This document shows positions 55,001-56,645 of a DNA stretch of 56,645 nt, one piece after another. This stretch comes from Nodosilinea sp. LEGE 07298 (lineage in GTDB: Bacteria; Cyanobacteriota; Cyanobacteriia; Phormidesmidales; Phormidesmidaceae): positions 1 to 56,645 of the forward strand of contig NZ_JADEXE010000009.1 of the NCBI RefSeq assembly GCF_015207265.1, read 5' to 3'. A model generated the notes under the pieces. That model did not search any database. It was not told the DNA's origin and worked only from the letters and a program-made list of their open reading frames with translations. Made by a program: the position numbers and the translations under genes. Positions within the stretch are counted from its first letter, which is position 1; the number at the start of each line of letters is the position of its first letter.

Positions 55001-56505
55001 ATAACGCTTTCTAGTTGGGCTGCCGAGAGGAGCCCGCGTGTGACAACGTCTTTCGGTAGTAGGGGCGTATATGTTGGTGCAGGTGGCCGCACCGACGAGA
55101 GCGCCCCTGATTCACAGAGAGTGGTTGGGTGGGGGAGTGCCCCGTGGACGACTATTCGCTGTGGTTGATACACCTCGTAGAGGGTTTCGCGCATCGGTTG
55201 CTGCTCGTGCTGCGGCGCGTTCTTATCCTCTTGGTCAATAACCTCATAGGACACAGCAACCGGTGGTTGCTGTGGCGGCGGCGGCGATTGTGCCGCTGGT
55301 TGCGGCGGCACCGCCGCCGCCCCCCCCGCTGCTGCTGTTTCTACCCTCTGCTTGCTGCTGCTACTGCTTCTACGAAGCGCTCGGGCTGCTCGTACCGGTA
55401 GTGGGGGTGCTGTTGCCTCTGCTTCTTCTCCTCCCACCCCCCCTACTACTTCCCGAGGGGGAAGGGCATCGAGGAGTGCTTTGACGTCATCGGTGCGGAG
55501 CACCCGGAAGGGTGCTTGATCATCGGGGAGGCTACTGGATTTGGTTTCTGTTCTGAGTGACAGCTCAGTTGGAATCCCTCCATCGCGCACCTTGTCGATC
55601 ACCGTAAGCCGGGTGTTTATCGTGGTGCCGTGTTTGGCATACGCCGCACCTTCGATGTCAACACTGGCTCGCACCGAGACATCGACATCGTCATCCAGCC
55701 CGCGCAACGCTTCTTCCCATACCGTGTGCCCTGGTCGAAACCAGTGCGCCGATATGAGTACGAGTCTCCCGCCTGGGGCGAGACGCTGAAGCGCTGATCG
55801 CACATGTTTGGCGGTAGCGTGGGAATTACGCCGCTCTACCTTGGGTGTCGCCGAAAATGGCGGGTTCATGACTATGACCGTTGGGCGGATGCCTGCGGGC
55901 AGGTAGTCATGAATTTGCTCAGCGTTACACGAATAGATCGCTTTGCCTGGAAACAACCGCCGGAGGATGCCTGTGCGCCTGGGGCTTAGTTCGTTTAGCA
56001 CCACGTTGGAGCCGAAGAACACCGTCGCCCACTGGGCAAGCATCCCTGTGCCAGCTGATGGTTCAAGCACCAGATCAGCTGGGCTAACTGCTGCACAGCG
56101 GTTCACCACGTAGCCAAGTGATAGGGGAGTTGAGAACTGCTGGAGTTCTACTGACTCATCACTTCGCTTGGTGTGGGTCAGTGTGTGGCTTTCAATAAGT
56201 GCAAGCTTCTCGATAACTCTCTCAAGCGTGAGTTCCCGCAATGCGCTTTTGTACTCACTAATAAGGAATACAAGGGCTGCTTCTTGGGCCTCGTACACAT
56301 CTTTCCAAAGCCAAGCTCCATCACTGTCAGAGCCGCCAAAGGAGCGGTTCATCCACGTGCGAACCTGACTCGCTTTGAGCTTTTGTGGCCCAGCCCAGAG
56401 CGGGTAGACCATTCGCCGTGCAACCTCTATCAGACTTGCCTCATAGGGCCGTTGGAAATGCTCCTCTTCACTAAAGAGAGAGAGCTGTGGTGTGTTGTCA
56501 GTCAT
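52021..56505 (-). CDS. N6-methyltransferase fused to strawberry-notch-type helicase (1494 aa)
   Basis: Near residue 8 lies QLSLFSEEEHF, a sliding-clamp-type motif. Next comes an adenine-methyltransferase domain: DLVLEPSAGTGMLAQWA (motif I, ~140) and VIVMNPPFSATPK (motif IV, NPPF, ~210). A long low-complexity linker (serine, glutamine, proline) follows. The helicase core has LGDGTGAGKGRQ (Walker A), GVIAFDEAHAMGNA (DEAH) and later ADNAIQGLGRSHRTNQASAP, the strawberry-notch C-terminal signature. Such fusions are known on large plasmids and phage. They may modify and remodel DNA during replication, or guard the replicon from host restriction. A run of eight serines comes from a GAC triplet repeat. 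The gene starts just inside the window and is complete. Confidence 0.88.
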   Translation of the reverse strand: MTDNTPQLSLFSEEEHFQRPYEASLIEVARRMVYPLWAGPQKLKASQVRTWMNRSFGGSDSDGAWLWKDVYEAQEAALVFLISEYKSALRELTLERVIEKLALIESHTLTHTKRSDESVELQQFSTPLSLGYVVNRCAAVSPADLVLEPSAGTGMLAQWATVFFGSNVVLNELSPRRTGILRRLFPGKAIYSCNAEQIHDYLPAGIRPTVIVMNPPFSATPKVERRNSHATAKHVRSALQRLAPGGRLVLISAHWFRPGHTVWEEALRGLDDDVDVSVRASVDIEGAAYAKHGTTINTRLTVIDKVRDGGIPTELSLRTETKSSSLPDDQAPFRVLRTDDVKALLDALPPREVVGGVGGEEAEATAPPLPVRAARALRRSSSSSKQRVETAAAGGAAAVPPQPAAQSPPPPQQPPVAVSYEVIDQEDKNAPQHEQQPMRETLYEVYQPQRIVVHGALPHPTTLCESGALSSVRPPAPTYTPLLPKDVVTRGLLSAAQLESVIYAGESHSHCLGGFYLVDDSFDNVEVTGSDTAGAVQFRRGWFLGDGTGAGKGRQVAGIILDNFSHGRTKALWVSKSDKLVEDARRDWVALGGNEDEVVSLSRFKLGSPIPLTQGIVFTTYATLRSSGKRPGQSSSSSSSSRLAQIIEWLGRDFDGVIAFDEAHAMGNAIADVGTRGMKKASQQGVAGLRIQNALPQARVLYVSATGATRVSNLAYASRLGLWQTGDFPFPSRGEFIAAIESGGVAAMEVVCRDLKALGLYFARNLSFEGVEYEALEVPLTNEQVAIYDTYAEGFQVIHTDMKEALRACNIVGSNGKSLNGRAKAAAKSLFESHKQRFFNHLITSMKCPALIRAIEEDIAEGRAVVLQVVSTNEELMKRRLAEIPTEEWHDLNVDITPREYIMSYLVHAFPIWLYEPYTTPEGYLSSREVQDSEGNPVVCQEALSARNQLIERIASLPPLPSALDQVIHHFGDTHVAEVTGRSHRILAEPETGRLYVSARGAHANLDEAQRFMDDEKRILIFSDAGGTGRSYHADLVAKNIRRRVHYLLEAGWKADNAIQGLGRSHRTNQASAPVFRPVVTDVRGERRFISTIARRLDSLGALTRGQRQTGGQGLFDPRDNLESFYAEAALRQLLLLLAEGNVPCCSLAQFEAATGLELKTEEGQLKQELPDIRQFLNRLLALPIQLQNELFEFFEMLLEGRIEAAIAAGTFEAGVETLQAESFRVVSRETVYAHPSSGGETICVEIEETQRTHILGVAEAEALAASNPEATLIVNQRSGKAAIKLPAPGTVNAKGAIVPRVTLVRPASRGTKVAVSDMEKSFWVPARDAVWRRAWEAEAVEIPPTTTRRFFLICGLLLPIWNSLDSNTLRVFRLQTVTGERLLGRMVEADRMNHLAESLGLRQVDLSPAEIYTLVFQRGESFPLTGGLSIRRSSIMQEHRIEVAGQFIAQALCDQLIAAGCFTEIVSYKRRVFIPAGETAAVRVIERVVGLLR
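54584..54607. repeat. GAC triplet repeat in the helicase gene
   Basis: Eight tandem GAC units on the plus strand, giving a serine run near the middle of the encoded protein. Such tracts mutate quickly by slippage, but unit length keeps the frame. Confidence 0.8.
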
Positions 56506-56645
56506 GGGTAGACTTCTTCCTTCTCATTGCGACTGGACAAAAGGAAAAGGAAACCGTTTTGTGGATCCCCTTGCCTTTCCTGTCTGCTTTTTCTTCTTCG
56601 TCTACCCGTTGCTTGTGATGGTGGTGGTGGGCGTGGTGGTGGGCG

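Noticed and set aside
55129-55484. Leucine/arginine-rich plus-strand frames opposite the giant helicase
   Set aside because: They mirror the low-complexity linker of the minus-strand protein.
1-56645. CRISPR array
   Set aside because: The only regularly spaced short repeats are the origin iterons, whose 22-23-base period and position fit Rep binding, not spacers.

Overview
The window looks like part of a large cyanobacterial plasmid, at about 50% G+C. No single marker proves the host. The support comes from a Ser/Thr kinase carrying pentapeptide repeats, a CopG/RHH protein with an N-terminal PRNPDGRRP segment, an AEP-type primase of a form I know from cyanobacterial plasmids, and ParA, ParB and RadC proteins of cyanobacterial style. 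The cyanobacterial octamer GCGATCGC occurs only about twice (near 7808 and 18742), so the replicon is not HIP1-rich. No rRNA or convincing tRNA gene was seen.

Layout. 115-2476: a NYN-domain RNase-like protein, a strong terminator and the kinase. 2568-11802: a plus-strand mobilisation/transfer operon. It holds a small membrane protein, a probable oriT, an accessory protein, a MOBF-type relaxase, a membrane protein overlapping a coupling ATPase that lacks its own membrane anchor, then a run of unassigned proteins ending in an HExxH metallopeptidase. 11970-18090: a defence-type island with a YhcG/DUF1016 nuclease, two adenine-methyltransferase-like proteins and a GIY-YIG/helicase fusion. 18264-21764: a tyrosine recombinase followed by an unrecognised two-gene pair (a helical protein plus a PD-(D/E)XK nuclease-like protein). 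21795-24678: gene-free DNA carrying a complete IS256-family element with an 8-bp target duplication. 24839-29378: secreted proteins, including a lysozyme-like/RTX/VWA/DUF4114 protein, beside a chimeric gene remnant. 29813-37720: minus-strand genes for the primase, an RHH regulator, and a membrane-linked cluster (M23 peptidase, small membrane proteins, membrane ATPase, HTH protein). 37999-40129: an RHH-like protein, decayed DNA, a HEPN-like protein and an orphan TfoX C-terminal domain. 40366-45656: the replication/partition core, with a small clamp-motif protein, RadC, ParB, ParA, the Rep initiator, eight iterons, two perfect DnaA boxes, and five copies of a 20-bp palindrome that may be parS. 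46300-47790: about 1.5 kb without a gene but packed with perfect hairpins, which I read as a large structured non-coding RNA on the minus strand. 47936-51861: small and accessory proteins including an Abi_2-family HEPN protein and a DUF6876 protein. 52021-56505: a giant methyltransferase plus strawberry-notch helicase fusion.

How it fits together. The iterons, DnaA boxes and Rep form the origin. ParAB and the palindromes probably form the partition system. The primase, the Rep, the small protein upstream of RadC and the giant helicase each carry a QL(S/E)LF sliding-clamp-type motif, suggesting recruitment to the host clamp. The relaxase, oriT candidate and coupling ATPase make the plasmid mobilisable; no VirB4-type ATPase or full mating-pair apparatus is visible. 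Several loci look like anti-invader functions. The most novel points are the large structured RNA beside the origin and the recombinase-linked nuclease pair.
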